Notes: a model not told the origin generated them from the letters alone. Shown: positions 1 to 12,660, counted from the first letter of the stretch. The stretch is 64,000 nucleotides of DNA from Halichondria panicea (GCF_963675165.1 NC_087384.1:731001-795000), one strand, 5' to 3'. Numbers and translations: made by a program.

Positions 1-199
1 ATTACTATGTGTAAATATTACTGCTATAGTTGTGTGCCTTAAACTGGAGCGCGCGCACACACACAACCCCCCCCCCCCCCACATACACACACACACACAC
101 TCACACACACACACAACCCCCCCCCCCCACATACACACACACACACACTCACACACACACACTCCCCCCCCATACACACACACACACACACACACACAG
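1..199. repeat. CA/C-tract microsatellite abutting a 3' splice site
   Basis: From about 52 to 198 the sequence is almost pure CA dinucleotides broken by three C homopolymers of 7 to 13 bases. It ends in an AG at 198-199, directly before the first recognisable corepressor exon. The tract therefore occupies the position of the intronic polypyrimidine stretch. Apparent open frames through it (His-Thr or Pro-rich) are low-complexity translations, not coding sequence. Confidence 0.85.
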
Positions 200-3100
200 G
201 GTGGTGGTCTGAGTGCCTACCACCTGGAGGATATAGACAGTGACGATGAGGAAGCTCTGCTCAAAGCTGACGAACCCAAACCCTCAGACATGGACGTGGG
301 GAGACAGTCTGAGCAACCAACCATCAAACCCAGCAAGGAGGAGCTCCTTCAAATGATGGAGAAAGTGGACAGAGACATCTCAGCCCTGGAGAACCAAATA
401 GTCTCCCTGCAGAAGAAACAGGTTAAGTTTGTTGAGTGTTGCCATGTGTTCACTTTTTAGTTAATTAATTATCAATTGCATAGTGTTAATATTGGTCATT
501 TCCATGTGCACTTTTAGTATGGTTGTTGCAAGTGTATGACATATGTGTACACTGTATACAATTTAGTTATATTCCTTCACCTATTTACTGCAGGCTGAGC
601 TCGAGGTGGGAGGTAAACTGTCCCCCCCTTCCCCGGTCACCCCCTCGCCAAAGACCCCTTCCCCCGATGTCAGCTCCCCCTCAGAGGAGAGCCCTGTTTT
701 GCCCACCACTCCTGACCAACAACGACAGCCAGTGTCCAAGATGAGCCTCATAGAGACTATATACTCTGAGAACAAGAGCAAGGCATGTGCTGCACAAGGT
801 CTCCTTCAAGCACTGGGTACACACATACCCACACAGCATGGAACGGTGAGCTGAGGGGCTACTCATACTAACAACATGAGAACTTCACATGTGTATACTG
901 TAGATGTTCATTAACATAATTATGTGTGTTGTAAGCTGAGCATTTCTGACTAAGCGTTGTTATGTGTTGGCTGTAGGCCCTTTCACATGCAGTTATGCTC
1001 AGTGGGTAATGTTCATGTTGTCCTTCTCTCCACACAGCCACTGTATTTCCAGCCATCAGAGGCTCCATTCTACCATTCCAATATTGCAAGGTGAGTATTT
1101 GTCAGGCATCAAAATCATTTCACTGATTGCTTTTTGGTCTAAAATCCACCGTGTTTTTTTTAGTAAGCTTTGTGCAGGCCTGTGTTTTCCATTTCAAAAA
1201 ATTGTATTCACTGTGCCTTCTTCTGTTTGTTCAGCCATCGCTTGTTTCGCCCTCGTCTGATTGAGTATCTGAGACGTACTAAGTTGTCCCTCCACGAGAA
1301 AGAGTTGTCACTGTGTACCCGCTATGACAGCCTCATGGCCGACTGGGAGAGGAGGGTGGAGCGTATGGAGGGAGGGGCAAAGAAGAAGTGAGTACACACA
1401 GTGATGCAATACTATACACCGATGCGATACATAATTATATCAAACGGAAGTTAGTTAGCTCCCTAAGCATGCAAATTGATTGCAATGGACTTTTTATAGG
1501 TAGTTTTAGAGCCCCTTGTTCTTGCATTTGATAATTTCTAAAGGTGTATTTGATTTACTATTTTTGTGTGTTTTTGCAGGGCACGTGATCTTAAGAACAG
1601 AGAGTTGTTTGAGAAGACATTCCCAGAGCTCAAGGCGAGGAGAGAGCAGCAGGAGAGGTTCACAAGGTGAGGGAGTGAACCATATTACCTTTCTCTTGTA
1701 CTATGTATACTGTATGTGGCCTCTGAATGCATTACCAGAAGCATTACTAGAAGCATCTTACTGAATTATTTACTGTATGTAGACTATAAAGTTTGAAGCA
1801 GCTGTGTAAGCCCTTGTAGTTCATTAGGATTACTGTACTCTTGCAGTTTATTTGTCTGTATGCATACATTGCATGTACTGACTGTGTGTGTGTGAAACAC
1901 CTTTCTTTCTTCTCCAGGGTGGACCAGCGTGGGTTTGGTGTTGTGAGGAGTGATGCTGAACTCCATGAACTTATGTACGAGCTGAGTAATAAAGAGGCAG
2001 CCCCTGCTCGTTACCGGAGGACCCACGCGATGATACCCCCTATGGTGCTAGAGGAGAGGGAGTCACGCTACTTCAGTACCAATGGCCACGTGGAGGACGT
2101 TATGGTTTTGCATAGAGAGCTCAAGGTCACTAACATCTGGACTGAGGAGGAGAAGAGCACCTTCAGAGAGAAGTGAGTGTGCCTGTTGGGGGGGAGGGGG
2201 GCATGGGGGTCAGGTGACACGTGTATTGTAGAAATAGTTTAGCTTTTGATTAAAAAAAATCTAGCCCCAAAATGTAGACCATGCTCCATTAACTTTCTCC
2301 TCTGTAAAGTTTTTGGGGGGCTAGATTTTTTATTACTATTTATTGAAGCTTATACTCTGCGTGATTTTATTGTGTACTGTATCTATTGTATACAATGTAC
2401 ACGTGCCTGGTGAGTACACACAGTACAGCGTTCAATGTATGTGTATAGTATGTAAATGTTTGTTGCTGTTCTTCAGCTATTGAGTCTAAGTAAGCAATTG
2501 TATTTACTATACCAGTATCTGTGTAGAGAATAGCATTGTTTGGAGAGTGCATTCCAGTGTTTCATTGACCGGCTTTTGTCTACAGGTTTGTGTACTACCC
2601 CAAGAACTTTGAGATGATTGCCAAGTTCCTCCCTAAGAAGGTCAGGCCCACACCACTACTCTGTGTATAAGCACTGTGCCACACTTCATTTCCAATTAAT
2701 ACCTCCACTTTACATGTACAGTATTTTACCCACCTGACAGACTTTTGAAGTTATCACATGTCTTGCATAGCCTCTGGCTGTATGTGCTTTAATTATCATA
2801 CATGTGTGTACAGTGCATGCTTGAGCAGCTATAATTTATTACATGTAAGTTTACTGTACACTAAGTAAACTTCCCACTGTATAAAATGTATATGTCCCAC
2901 AGAGCACTCCTGAGTGTATCAAGTATTACTACCTCTCCAAGAAGAGCGAGAACTTCAAACAACTCGTAAGGAAGGCTAATCTCAAACGAAAGAAGGCGCT
3001 CATGAAACCACCAGAGCTCTCTCTGTCCACCTCGTCCCTACCCACCACGCCTCTCTCTAACCGCCCTCCTTCACTACTACCGCCACCCAAGAGGGAGCCT

Positions 3101-6100
3101 TCTGTTGAGGAAACTAAACCAGGTAAAGTATTAGAGCTGGTAGTTGGCTTTTACTGAATGTGTGTATGTATACATGTACAGTGAATCCTGTATTGTGTGG
3201 GCTGCGATTAATAGGCCCCAAAGTCTCCAAAGCATGTGTTTCAACGTGTGTTAGCAGCCCACCTCTTTATTACAGCAAGGTTGGCCTCTAGACTGGTTTT
3301 AGTGTACCACGTACGATATAAATATGAACATAATGGCGTGTGACCTGTATGCACATACCACACTAACTGACCACCCTCCTTCCCAGATTACGGTGACTGG
3401 ACTGAAGACAATATTGCTTTTCTGAAGGAGGGCCTGAGGAAGTTTGGCCGAGCCTGGGGCAAGGTGTATCGTGAGGTGGGCGGTAGCAAGACTGCCACCC
3501 AGTGTAAGATGTTCTATGATGAATACTGCAAGGACCTGAGCCTCGGACTACAAGAGTCACTCCTGGAGCACTCGAGAATGAAGGTAGGTACTCGTAGAAA
3601 TGGTGGCAGAATGTACAGCACGATTTTGTATTTGTACCAGTTGTGAATTGGCTATTCTCGCCAGTATCGAAAGTTTATTAAGTACAGGTGCTAGTATATT
3701 CTAATACGAAATCAATGTTTATTTATTTGCCTCGCTAATTTATTTCTTTTCCTGTGATAATCATGTAGCTGCATACTCGATAGCTACACACTCAACCACT
3801 TCTCTCCCTCTCTCTTCTTACAGAATGCTGAGAAGCTTCATCGTAAGAGCCAGTCCCGTAAGCCACCCTCCTCTGACACCAAGAGGAAGGCTCTTCCCAA
3901 ACCCTCCCCTATGCAACACAGCGAAGGAGACTCTGAGAACACAGAAAGTGCGACTGAATCTGACTCAAACGGTGGCGCCTCCGAGAGTGAAAGTACGATC
4001 ACTGACTCGGGACCTGATGATGTCATCGCTGACCAACCACCGCCCAAGAGACCACGTGGGAGCAGGAAGTCACACCGATCACTCATGTCACCACCTGTGT
4101 CCGCTAAGACTTCCGAGGATGTTGTTGATTTGTTTCTAACAGCAGCGGAGGCACTAAAGAATAATATATCTCCGGACGTGGCTCTGCATGACCACACCTA
4201 CTCCCTACCCCCCAGCCAGCTTGTCAACAATATGGACCTTCAGGTACTGTACATGTTCAATAGTACAGTACACTATAGACCCCTGCACATGTACATGTAT
4301 CTAGTGTGTACTGCTGTAGGTATTGTTGCTATAGCTGCTACGGTGTGATTCTTGCTACAGAAGTGCATTCTTTTATCATGTAGTATTTATTTATTTTCAA
4401 CACATGACATTGCACAAAATACTGTACATGCACTAATGCTAAAGATTGTACGTGCTGCAGTATAATCCGTGTTGCCTAGGTGTGCATATTTTTGATAGCA
4501 GCCTCACTTTAATGACCCTCTCTCCACATGTAGGGCACCTCTGGACTGTCTCTGATAGCGGCAGCTGCAGCCGTGGTATCACCTAATCTGTCTCGAAATG
4601 CAGGCTCCAGCAAACATGCCGTTGTGTCTCCTGTGAGGGCTCCGAGGGGACGCCCCCCTAACAAGTATCGAGGGGGCGGCAGTAACTCAACCATCAAACT
4701 ATCTCCCACCCTCCTCAGTCCAGCCGGAGGATCAGCTGCTAACGTGCTATTATCTGATATTAAGAACACGGCGTTTCGAAATCGAACGAGATCAGCCCCA
4801 ACTGATCGGCCGAAGTCATCGACCATTCATCTCCCGCGTTCTGGTTCCACTCTGGCGAGGATGTCTCTAAGCAGCTCTACCGGACGTTCTAAGAATATGG
4901 TGTCATCTGTGGCGTACAAAAGAGGTGAAACTCCCTCTCTCAAATCCATGATAGCATTGCAACCCTCACAAGGAGGTAACTCGGCGTTTGAGGCTCTAGT
5001 CAACGTGGCAGTGGCAGCGCCCCCAGCGGAACTACCAAAGACACCAGGTGTACTGACAGCTAGGAACAACATGGCCCGGAAATCAACAGCTGGTAGCCGT
5101 GGTTCAACCTCCACCCCCTCACCTGTGAACACTCTGTCTGGGAAACTAACACTCTCGAGAAGTAACTCAAACGATAGTAATAATTCATCACTCAACAGTG
5201 GTGCTACTGCTACTGCATACATCGATGTGAGTCAGGCTATCAATATTCTGGCCACTCTTGCCCAACAAAACCCCGGTGCAGTTTGTACCAGTCACACCAT
5301 CTCTGTGTATCCTGGTCAGCCTCTTATTGCTCAAGCTGGTGGAGCGTCGACTATCATTGGCAGTATTGTCAGTCAAGGAGCGGCTAAACCACCGATTATT
5401 GGTACTAATGCGACAAGCATCTCTGCTACCTCTAATCCAGCTAGTGTGTCTGCCACTGTCGATACTCTTCTGAGTCATTTAACATCTGGAGTGGGCAAAG
5501 GTAGTCCACGAAATACACCATCACCCAAACCAGCCAATAGAACTAAAAAAGTAACAAAAACTGAGTCTATGAAGGCTACATCCCCGGCTACTGATGCTCC
5601 GGTGGTTAATACAAACTCTGACGATCTCTCTAATCTGAAGCTACTCTCCTCTTTAGTTGCGGCTGTTGCAGCCACTCAATCCTCTCCCTCTGTGTCCACA
5701 GCGCCTGTGGATGTGTCTACTGTCAGCATGCCAACTATGGTTCAACCCACTCCTTCAACCCAAACTCAAAACTCCTCTTCCTTAAGTGAACACTCTCATG
5801 TATCTGAACACTTTAATTCTAACAATTGCACATCTTCTGAACACCACAATAACAATGATTCTGTATCCTCTGATGATCTCCCACGCAGTGTTGTTCGTCC
5901 CAGTCCCTATCCACCTACGTCACGACCCCCCCTTGAGCACAGACCCCCCGCAGTGAAAGCCTCAGACATGACTGCCTCCCTGGCTTCCATCATCCCATCG
6001 TACAATCCCTCTATAGGCCAACAATCCTCTCTGCTCCTCTACACACGATCTCGTAGCTTCCCACAGTCAGTGGACACTGTAGGAGAAGACGAAGACACTT

Positions 6101-6447
6101 TAGAGAGCGCCACACGAGGTATTAGCGAACTATCTAAACTACTGGGAACCGAGGGCAATGGAGAGGGAGCCGATTCAACTCTCGTAGCCAAGAAAATACA
6201 CGATGTAGGGACTGGTGGCTATTCCACTGAGTCTGGAGAAGCAGCCACTAATGGAGCACCTCTATCTTCCTTAGCACGGGTAGTGATCAACGAATTCCCT
6301 GATCAAGATCCGTCGCCGTCTATCAAACTCAACTTGTCAAGTCTATTGGAGTCTCGAGGAACCGTACAACATCACACGTCATCTGGTGGCCATGGTAACA
6401 GTCTAAGTGGGGAAGCCCCCCTGAACATTGACACACAGTCGAGGTAG
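200..6447 (+). CDS. NCOR: Nuclear receptor corepressor (NCoR/SMRT family), 5'-partial, 11 exons
   Basis: Scaffold corepressor that recruits HDAC3 and GPS2/TBL1 complexes to nuclear receptors. Exons: 200-421, 594-845, 1038-1090, 1235-1387, 1580-1666, 1918-2172, 2586-2640, 2903-3122, 3387-3583, 3824-4243, 4534-6447. All junctions keep phase, giving 1275 residues with the N terminus off the left edge. Visible parts, numbered from 200: an acidic coiled coil starting SKEELLQMMEKVDRDI (about 45-74), matching the GPS2/TBL1-binding region; a conserved block from LIETIYSENK; the first SANT/deacetylase-activating domain (about 325-385), where YYYLSKKSENF keeps the Tyr-Tyr and Lys-Lys positions that contact HDAC3 and inositol phosphate in vertebrate SMRT; a second SANT domain (about 433-486, DWTEDNIAFLKEGLRKFG); then a long Ser/Thr/Asn-rich tail. 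LASII near residue 1121 fits the [IL]xx[IV]I corepressor-box core. The visible part is shorter than vertebrate NCoR (about 2400 aa), mainly because the tail is short. The choice between NCOR1 and NCOR2 has no meaning here. Confidence 0.93.
2250..2332. repeat. Short foldback in corepressor intron 6
   Basis: The arms AAAAAATCTAGCCCC and GGGGGGCTAGATTTTTTA form an inverted repeat around a loop of about 45 bp. It looks like a very small MITE-type relic inside the intron between exons 1918-2172 and 2586-2640. Confidence 0.5.
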
Positions 6448-6818
6448 TACCAACTTAAAATCATTTTTAATCCCACCTCCTGTTGTCCGTCACCACACAC
6501 CTCCGTATACATTGTCTTGTATGCCACGCCTATCCATTCTATAGACTCCTAAACATTCAGTAATTTTTGTACGATCATTAATCTCACTTTTTGGCATGTG
6601 CAGTCGCCACACCTTATGTACAGTTGTCCTCTTCATTTATGGTTTGTGTGTTGTTGTTTCCCTGTTGTACAGTTTACATGTGTTATAACAAATAACAAAA
6701 TATCACTGAAAAATGTATCATGGGAATTTGCATTGTACACAAGTTCACGTATGATTGACTATAATTATATATAGTTAGGCAGCTGTATTCATGCATGAAG
6801 AGAGTTCTTTAAATTAAA
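6448..6818. other. Convergent 3' region of corepressor and membrane-protein genes
   Basis: AT-rich non-coding sequence between the corepressor stop codon (6445-6447) and the stop codon of the minus-strand membrane gene (6819-6821). It should hold both 3' UTRs. I see no canonical AATAAA for the plus gene in this stretch. Confidence 0.5.
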
Positions 6819-8043
6819 TTAGGCGTATACTTTCTTGGCTGATATAAAGAACGAGCTTATCATCATGAAGATCCACTGTATGTGTGTGTAGTGTGGGGGG
6901 GGAGGGTGTACATTGTTAAGACAGCAATTAGTAACCATGACAGCATATGTCGTAGCTAATCAACACCCTTACAAGTAATGATGACATCACAACCTAAATG
7001 GGGGAAGTTAAAAAGTACTAATGTACATCTAAAATAAAATGCATGCAGGGGGAGTCGAACCAGTGCCCTCTGTTACCATAACCTATGCACTAGACCGTTG
7101 AGCCATCAAATCATAAAAAAACACTTTTGACGCAACTTACATAAAATCCTAGAGCCACGATCACTCCTGCAAACTCAATAGAGACGTAGTTCTCAGCCCC
7201 GTGGATGTCAGGTGGTAGAAAGCCAGTTAGAGCAGATAGAGCAGATGAAGCAGATCGATAGATATCAGTACAGTAAAACAGGATGGTAGCATTGTTCTGT
7301 GCTTGATAATAATGGTAGATGGTAAGCCCATTCACTAGCAGCACCCCACCACCTCCGAGCAGAAACACGGGCAGGAAGATGTTCAGCTGTAGGAACAGTA
7401 AATAACTCATGCCAGCAAGAAAGCTTTAATTGTTAGTGGTTTTAGTGGAATCTGGTTGTTATTATTGTATTATATATAGAATTACTTGCAATTCCTAAAC
7501 TCACCAGTAGTTTAACAACTTTGTTTTCCAAGAAAGTGTGCACAAAGCTGAGCACATAGACGAGTACTGCTCCAGCTGCAAATGCCCAGAATAAAAAAAA
7601 CTCAGGTTTGGCTGCATGGTCCAGTGAACTAAAGGGGGGAAGAGTCTGGTCCGACTGCTCCTTGTATCTGATTGAAACAGGTGTAATCAGCAAGAGAATT
7701 TGAGGATAGAGAATAATGAAACAAAGAAACATTGTTAACTAGCTAGCCAAATTACATGGCACTCAATTCGCTCATAACTAACCTGAAGTTTCTGATGCCA
7801 AATCCCACACCAAAAAGGACGAGGCCCGCTACAGAGAGCAGGATGAATGGAATGGCTATCTGCAAAAACAGTCAATAATATAATGCAAATTTAGCAGCTA
7901 CAAGCTATATACTGTCTACATCTAGATATGGTAAACTGCTGCTGAGCTGCCTAGATTTTGACATTTATACAGCAGCTAATGGAAATTATAAACTAGATCT
8001 TAGTAGTAACTCAACTCACCTTTCTAGCTACTCCAGGCAACAT
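6819..8043 (-). CDS. Four-pass membrane protein, 188 aa, 5 exons
   Basis: Minus-strand exons, in order of translation: 8043-8020, 7859-7783, 7667-7505, 7386-7141, 6875-6819; 567 coding bases, in frame throughout. It begins MLPGVARK. Hydrophobic segments: about 9-30 (IAIPFILLSVAGLVLFG), 55-75 (EFFLFWAFAAGAVLVYVL), 90-110 (FLPVFLLGGGGVLLVNG) and 158-183 (FAGVIVALGFY continuing into WIFMMISSFFISAKKVYA). The extracellular or lumenal loop before the last helix contains NAT, a possible glycosylation site. Topology and size recall TMEM179-like proteins, but I cannot confirm that family from memory. The last exon was found by its acceptor (TACAG) and by its completion of the fourth helix. Confidence 0.78.
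7033..7106 (-). other. tRNA-like relic with A-box and B-box
   Basis: On the minus strand TGGCTCAACGG matches a Pol III A box, and GGTTCGACTCC about 35 bases later matches a B box, as in a tRNA. The acceptor and T stems do not pair well, so it is more likely a decayed tRNA or the head of a tRNA-derived SINE than a working tRNA. It lies in intron 4 of the four-pass membrane gene. Confidence 0.35.
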
Positions 8044-8316
8044 GATTTAAATTATCACACTGAGCACAGACTGAGAGAAAGTATTACTGATTCACTATCA
8101 CTGCACTGTGACTTTCTGCATGATTGCCTTTATTGCAAAAACCCACAAGGTAACTCCCTTTAAATACCTCGAGTAATAAGCCACTGAAGTGAAGCGCGGC
8201 TAATTATTGAGATGAAGAAGGGCTGGTTAATAGCCGCGGATAGATTTTTTGCTTCGAATTCAGTGATAATTAATTAATATTCACAAGATTGAAAATGCAA
8301 ATGTCCAAATGTCTTC

Positions 8317-8632
8317 CTAAGTGTTCAATTTGTCCCATTGTTCTGGAGTGTATGTCTTTTGACTGAACGCATGAATGATCTTGAGTTCCTCGACCAGGCA
8401 ACTGTTGACTAGTCTGTGCTTCTGTAGGAGGGGCTTCCCCTCGAATTCTCTAGACACCACCACCACCTCGTAGCTCTGACCACACCCACCTGAAGTGTCC
8501 TTCACCTCCTGCACAGAAACACAGTACACACGTACTATAATGTATAATTGCCTAGTAGTAACTTACCACATGTGTAGCCTTCAGTCCACTGGTTAGTTTG
8601 TCCTTTATTGTGCCTGCATCAACTTCACCCAT
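8317..8632 (-). CDS. BOLA2: BolA-like protein 2
   Basis: Small cytosolic iron-sulfur partner protein; in other eukaryotes BOLA2 forms [2Fe-2S] complexes with monothiol glutaredoxin 3. Two minus-strand exons, 8632-8567 and 8508-8317, give 85 aa (human BOLA2 is 86). The core EFEGKPLLQKHRLVN followed by EELKIIHAFSQKTYTPEQW is nearly identical to animal BOLA2. The His in KHRLVN and the invariant HAF motif are kept. The N terminus MGEVDAGTIKDKL corresponds to the first helix. The gene lies 273 bp upstream of, and in the same orientation as, the four-pass membrane gene. No mitochondrial presequence is visible, which fits BOLA2 rather than BOLA1/3. Confidence 0.95.
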
Positions 8633-10088
8633 CTTCCAGAATGTGTATTCTCGTCTGCTTTTTACAGTTGTGATTCTGCTATTTTCACATGGTAATGACA
8701 AGTTGGTAATGATCATACTGCAAACAAGTCAGGTGCACTGAAAGTAATGCGCATGTGCACAGTGGAGTAGGTATGGGGCTAGAATAGCTCCTCCCACTAC
8801 TCCACATTGCACAAAACTGTGAAGTTCAATCAGCACAGCTAATAATCATGATCAGCAGTCAAAAAAAGATCCAAGCAAAAATTGATGTCTAGCACTGTCT
8901 CACTGTGACCTCTATTATAACAGTGAGTTCATTGCTGCTAGCTTAGGTATGTGCACTGTAGTGCAGTGTTGGTAGCTACATATTTGTATAAATTCAATGA
9001 TATTCTAGCACTTCATCTATTTATAAGTGCACTAGGCTCAATGCTATAAACAAATCACTGCTGATAAGAACATCTGACCAATCTTAAAATCATGTGGTCC
9101 CCCCATAACTGCCCTAAGTTTAGTGGAGATGCATTATACTTCTAAGTTGTTCACACTTCGTTTTCAATTGTGTTATCTACGATGATGGCTACAGACTAAC
9201 TAGGTGCCTATATCCGAACTATCAGGTGTAAATTGTTGTTCTACATTGCTGACAATTAATACTGCAATGTCACCATGCAATATGCAATGTGCAAAATTAT
9301 TAATTAAATATGCACGATTGTGCAGATGGACAGGATATTAGATTGGCGTGTTAATTATAAAATACCCCTCAGGACATGACAACAGAGAATAAGTTATCAC
9401 TCTGATTCATGCAATTTGCATATTTGCAGTGTACGAACAAGTCTTAGCTGAGCTATTTTACAAGTACATGTATTTGCAAGCCCTATAATTATAAGGATAA
9501 TATCGTGCTTGCATGTCAAGTATTTGCCTATGTTTGGCACTTTGTGTGGCTTTGCTGTGTTTATTTAGTCTGAGTGTGACTAGTTGTTTCCCCACATGAC
9601 CAGCATTTTGCCAATAATTGAGCTAGCCCTGCAGGAAGAGGTTAACTACTTTAGGATGTGATTTGGGCATATTAGGTTCATGGCTTATGTTTACCTCTCC
9701 GTGAATGGACTGAAAATAGAAGGTCATTGTAATTAAATTCTTTCTAGCTTTGATGTGTTGTTGTAGAAATTGTCAGTGGCATGACAAGAACTTGTGAAAT
9801 TCTCAACTATTGCTGTATGAGGCCATGGTAATAGTATTTCTGACGAATAAATCAGAGCCAATCATGTGTAAGAGTAATCCGGTTACCTCTATAGTCTTAT
9901 GGAGCTGTTGCTATGAGTTCTTAGCATGTTTGGTAATTAGTGTGTTGATACTGAGCTGTTGATGCGTGTCTATACATTGTCTAGTTATGCCATATTAAAC
10001 TTACATTGATGTCTTATTGTTGTAAACTACTCCATATTGATGCAGTCATCACACAATGTATTAATCATAGGTTCTCTCATCTTTGCAG
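8633..10088. other. Intergenic region and probable 5' UTR intron of the next gene
   Basis: No coding sequence recognised. It should contain the BOLA2 promoter and, because a strong acceptor (CTCATCTTTGCAG, ending at 10088) precedes the next gene, at least one non-coding first exon of that gene. I could not place that exon. Confidence 0.45.
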
Positions 10089-10122
10089 AAAACAAAATAA
10101 ATTGACCTGCTACAATCTAAGG

Positions 10123-10509
10123 ATGTCTTTAAACACCACCGTTCCATCTACCATGGCCAGTGATCTCGACCAGTTCCTCAACCATCTCTACACACCATAT
10201 GGAGTGGCTGTAGTTGCAGTAGTGGCCATTCTCCTAACCTCTCTGGTTTGGACAATAAGCTGCTGTGTGTACTGCTGCTGCAGATGGACACACAGAGACA
10301 GACAAAGTGGAGATTTGGAGGCATCAAGAGAAATGACCTACTATGGAATGGGGAGCACGGACAACGTGCCTCAGGGAGTACACAGTGGTACAATGTCCAG
10401 TGGATACAACACGGGACCACCTGCCTCAACCAGCTCTCTGACGCAAATGGACACGGACTATGGCACTCAAAACACTTCAATGGACTCTATACTAGAGTCG
10501 TCGTACTAA
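10123..10509 (+). CDS. Small single-pass membrane protein with Cys-rich juxtamembrane segment
   Basis: Intronless coding frame of 128 aa, preceded at 10088 by a 3' splice site, so the 5' UTR is probably spliced. The start at 10123 (MSLNTTVPSTMAS) is the first Met after that acceptor. A short N-terminal region with NTT is followed by one hydrophobic helix (about 26-46, VAVVAVVAILLTSLVW), then CCVYCCC, a likely palmitoylation cluster, then a polar 80-residue tail rich in Ser, Thr, Gly and Tyr. No signal peptide is visible, so it is probably an N-out, C-in type III protein. I do not recognise the family; the Cys cluster after the helix resembles Shisa-like adaptors only in general form. Confidence 0.7.
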   Translation: MSLNTTVPSTMASDLDQFLNHLYTPYGVAVVAVVAILLTSLVWTISCCVYCCCRWTHRDRQSGDLEASREMTYYGMGSTDNVPQGVHSGTMSSGYNTGPPASTSSLTQMDTDYGTQNTSMDSILESSY

Positions 10510-10762
10510 CCTACGTTATGCACCACCACAACAATTGTTTGCTGTTTTTACCTCCCTAAATTAATAATTTATTTTTTGCACCATTATTCTATCTCACTAA
10601 TATTAATTGCAATGTTTTCTGACTGCTATAATTATAATATCCAAAAATGAAAAAGGGGTGGGGCATGTACATGTGATGACGCTAGCTCACAATTTGAGGG
10701 AGGGGCTCATCATCACATGGCACAAGTCTATAACAGTGAATCAACTCTCTTAGATCATCAAT

Positions 10763-12660
10763 ATGAAGACAGCAGTCATCTTTGCTACACTATTATTAGC
10801 CTGCTGCTGCCTACTGGCCTCAGCTGCAGCTCACAATGAGAAGAGTGTTCATCCTCTAAAAAAGTTTTTCTCGCAAAAAGATGCCAATGGTGGAGCTACA
10901 TGTGCTACCTGCTCTATCCTAGTAGGGCTGGTGGAACAGCTCTCACAGATCTACAACATTTCTATTGCCGATTCCATATCCAAGTTTTGCGAATTTCTTC
11001 CGAGTGGTTTTAATGTTGCATGCAAATTGATAGTGACTGATTTTGCTCCCACTATTATCAAGCTGCTTGAAAATAAAGAAACTCCCGACATTGTCTGTCA
11101 TGCTCTCGATATCTGCACCAATCAAACGGGAGAGTTTTGTCATGTGTTTCCACTGCCAAAGCACGATTCCACGAACGATATACGAGCAAGGGTTGCCAGG
11201 GCCAAACAAACTGTCAAACTAACAAGAATTAACTTAGGCCTGAAGTCTGATGCTTTCTTAAACCCGTACCACAAGTTTGTCGATCTCTGTAATATCAGTG
11301 TTATAAAGCCAATTTGTGACCTGATTGACAGATTTGGAAACGACCACCTCCCTGTTGACGATCTTGACGGTGACTATTTCTCTGACGTACCCACATTCAG
11401 GGGTAGCTCTTGGCGAGGCAAAGACTGCAATGATGTCAGCTCCAAAGCACATCCAGGTTTGCCTAGTATCTTTACCTTTTATTTCTGTCAGTTTGCAGCT
11501 ATAGGTACTATAAACTGTGTGTATGTATGTTAATTGGCTTAATGCAACTTTGAGTCCTTATTTTCTACTTTTCAGGTCGGTACAGTGTGGACGATGCTAT
11601 TGAAGACACCAACTGCAACGGTATTCTTGGAAGGGATCCTGCTACTGGGGACACCTACGAGTCGCTATGGTGCAAGGACAGTCAGCCAATGGGAACTGTG
11701 ATTCTCGGGGACAGTGCGGGGGCTCATTTTCACATCCCTCCTGCCTGGTTGACCAGCAAAGAGATGAGTGAGGAGGTTTTCAAAGACCTCTTCTTCATAC
11801 TGGAGAATGAACTTGACTGGCCAATGATGTCTAGTGCCACTGGTTATATGAACTCCACCTGGCCAGCCGCAATTACTGGTCCCGTGGATTCTACCTATCT
11901 CAGACTAAAGGAGATCAATCGCTGCAACCACAGAGATTATCAAAGTATCGCTGTCAATGGTGCTCGTGCATCTGCTATGGCTAAAGAGCTTGTGAAGGGA
12001 TTTGCTCGAGACGGAAAAACCGACAAACCTGTTTTCTTATCGCTAGCTCTGATTGGAAACGATGTCTGCAACGGACATCACGATATAAGTCACATGACCA
12101 CCCCCGAGGAATTTTACAACAGTACTTTGGAGACACTACGCTATGTTGACTCTATTGTAGCCCCAGGCTCTGTTGTGATAGGTGTGGGGCTGGTGGATGG
12201 TAGGGTCCTCTATAACACACTACACGATCAAATCCACCCCATTGGTTCATATCGAAACGACGTCACCTACGCTCAGATATACGACTACCTCAACTGCTTG
12301 GAGATATCTCCGTGTTTCGGCTGGCTGAACAGTAACGAAACTTGGAGAAACTTAACCACAGAGCGAGCTTTTCAACTCAACGATGCCTTCAAGAGCTTGG
12401 TGGCTAAAGAGACATTCAACAACTTCAAGGTTCACTACATGGATGCTGCTATAAATGAAATGTTTAAGCGCTGGGTGGCTGAAGGAGGTAAGCCGTCGGA
12501 ACTGATAGAACCAGTGGATGGTTTTCACCCCAGCCAGATCGGACAAGCTATAAATACGGCTGTGACGTTTGACTTGTTAGAAAAAATGGGAGTGCTCCCC
12601 CCCACTAACCCATACAATGACGAGATATTCAAGAAGTTTGGAGACCAGGGAGGTTATTAG
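10763..12660 (+). CDS. AOAH: Acyloxyacyl hydrolase
   Basis: Secreted or lysosomal lipase that in vertebrates removes secondary acyl chains from bacterial lipopolysaccharide lipid A. Exons 10763-11456 and 11576-12660 join in phase 1 to give 592 aa (human about 575). A clear signal peptide (MKTAVIFATLLLACCCLLASA) is followed by a saposin-B domain (about 45-125) with its six cysteines, a linker, and the calcium-binding region (DLDGDYFSD; DTNCNGILGRD). The SGNH/GDSL hydrolase domain follows: GDSAGAHFHIP carries the nucleophile Ser near 278, and DGFHPSQ carries the catalytic Asp and His (about 546 and 549). Several N-glycosylation sites are present. AATAAA lies at 12917-12922. In a sponge this could serve handling of bacterial symbionts, which is inference. 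Confidence 0.95.

Noticed and set aside
30-199. Open frames of His-Thr and Pro-rich repeats
   Set aside because: They are translations of the CA/C microsatellite and lie before a clear splice acceptor.
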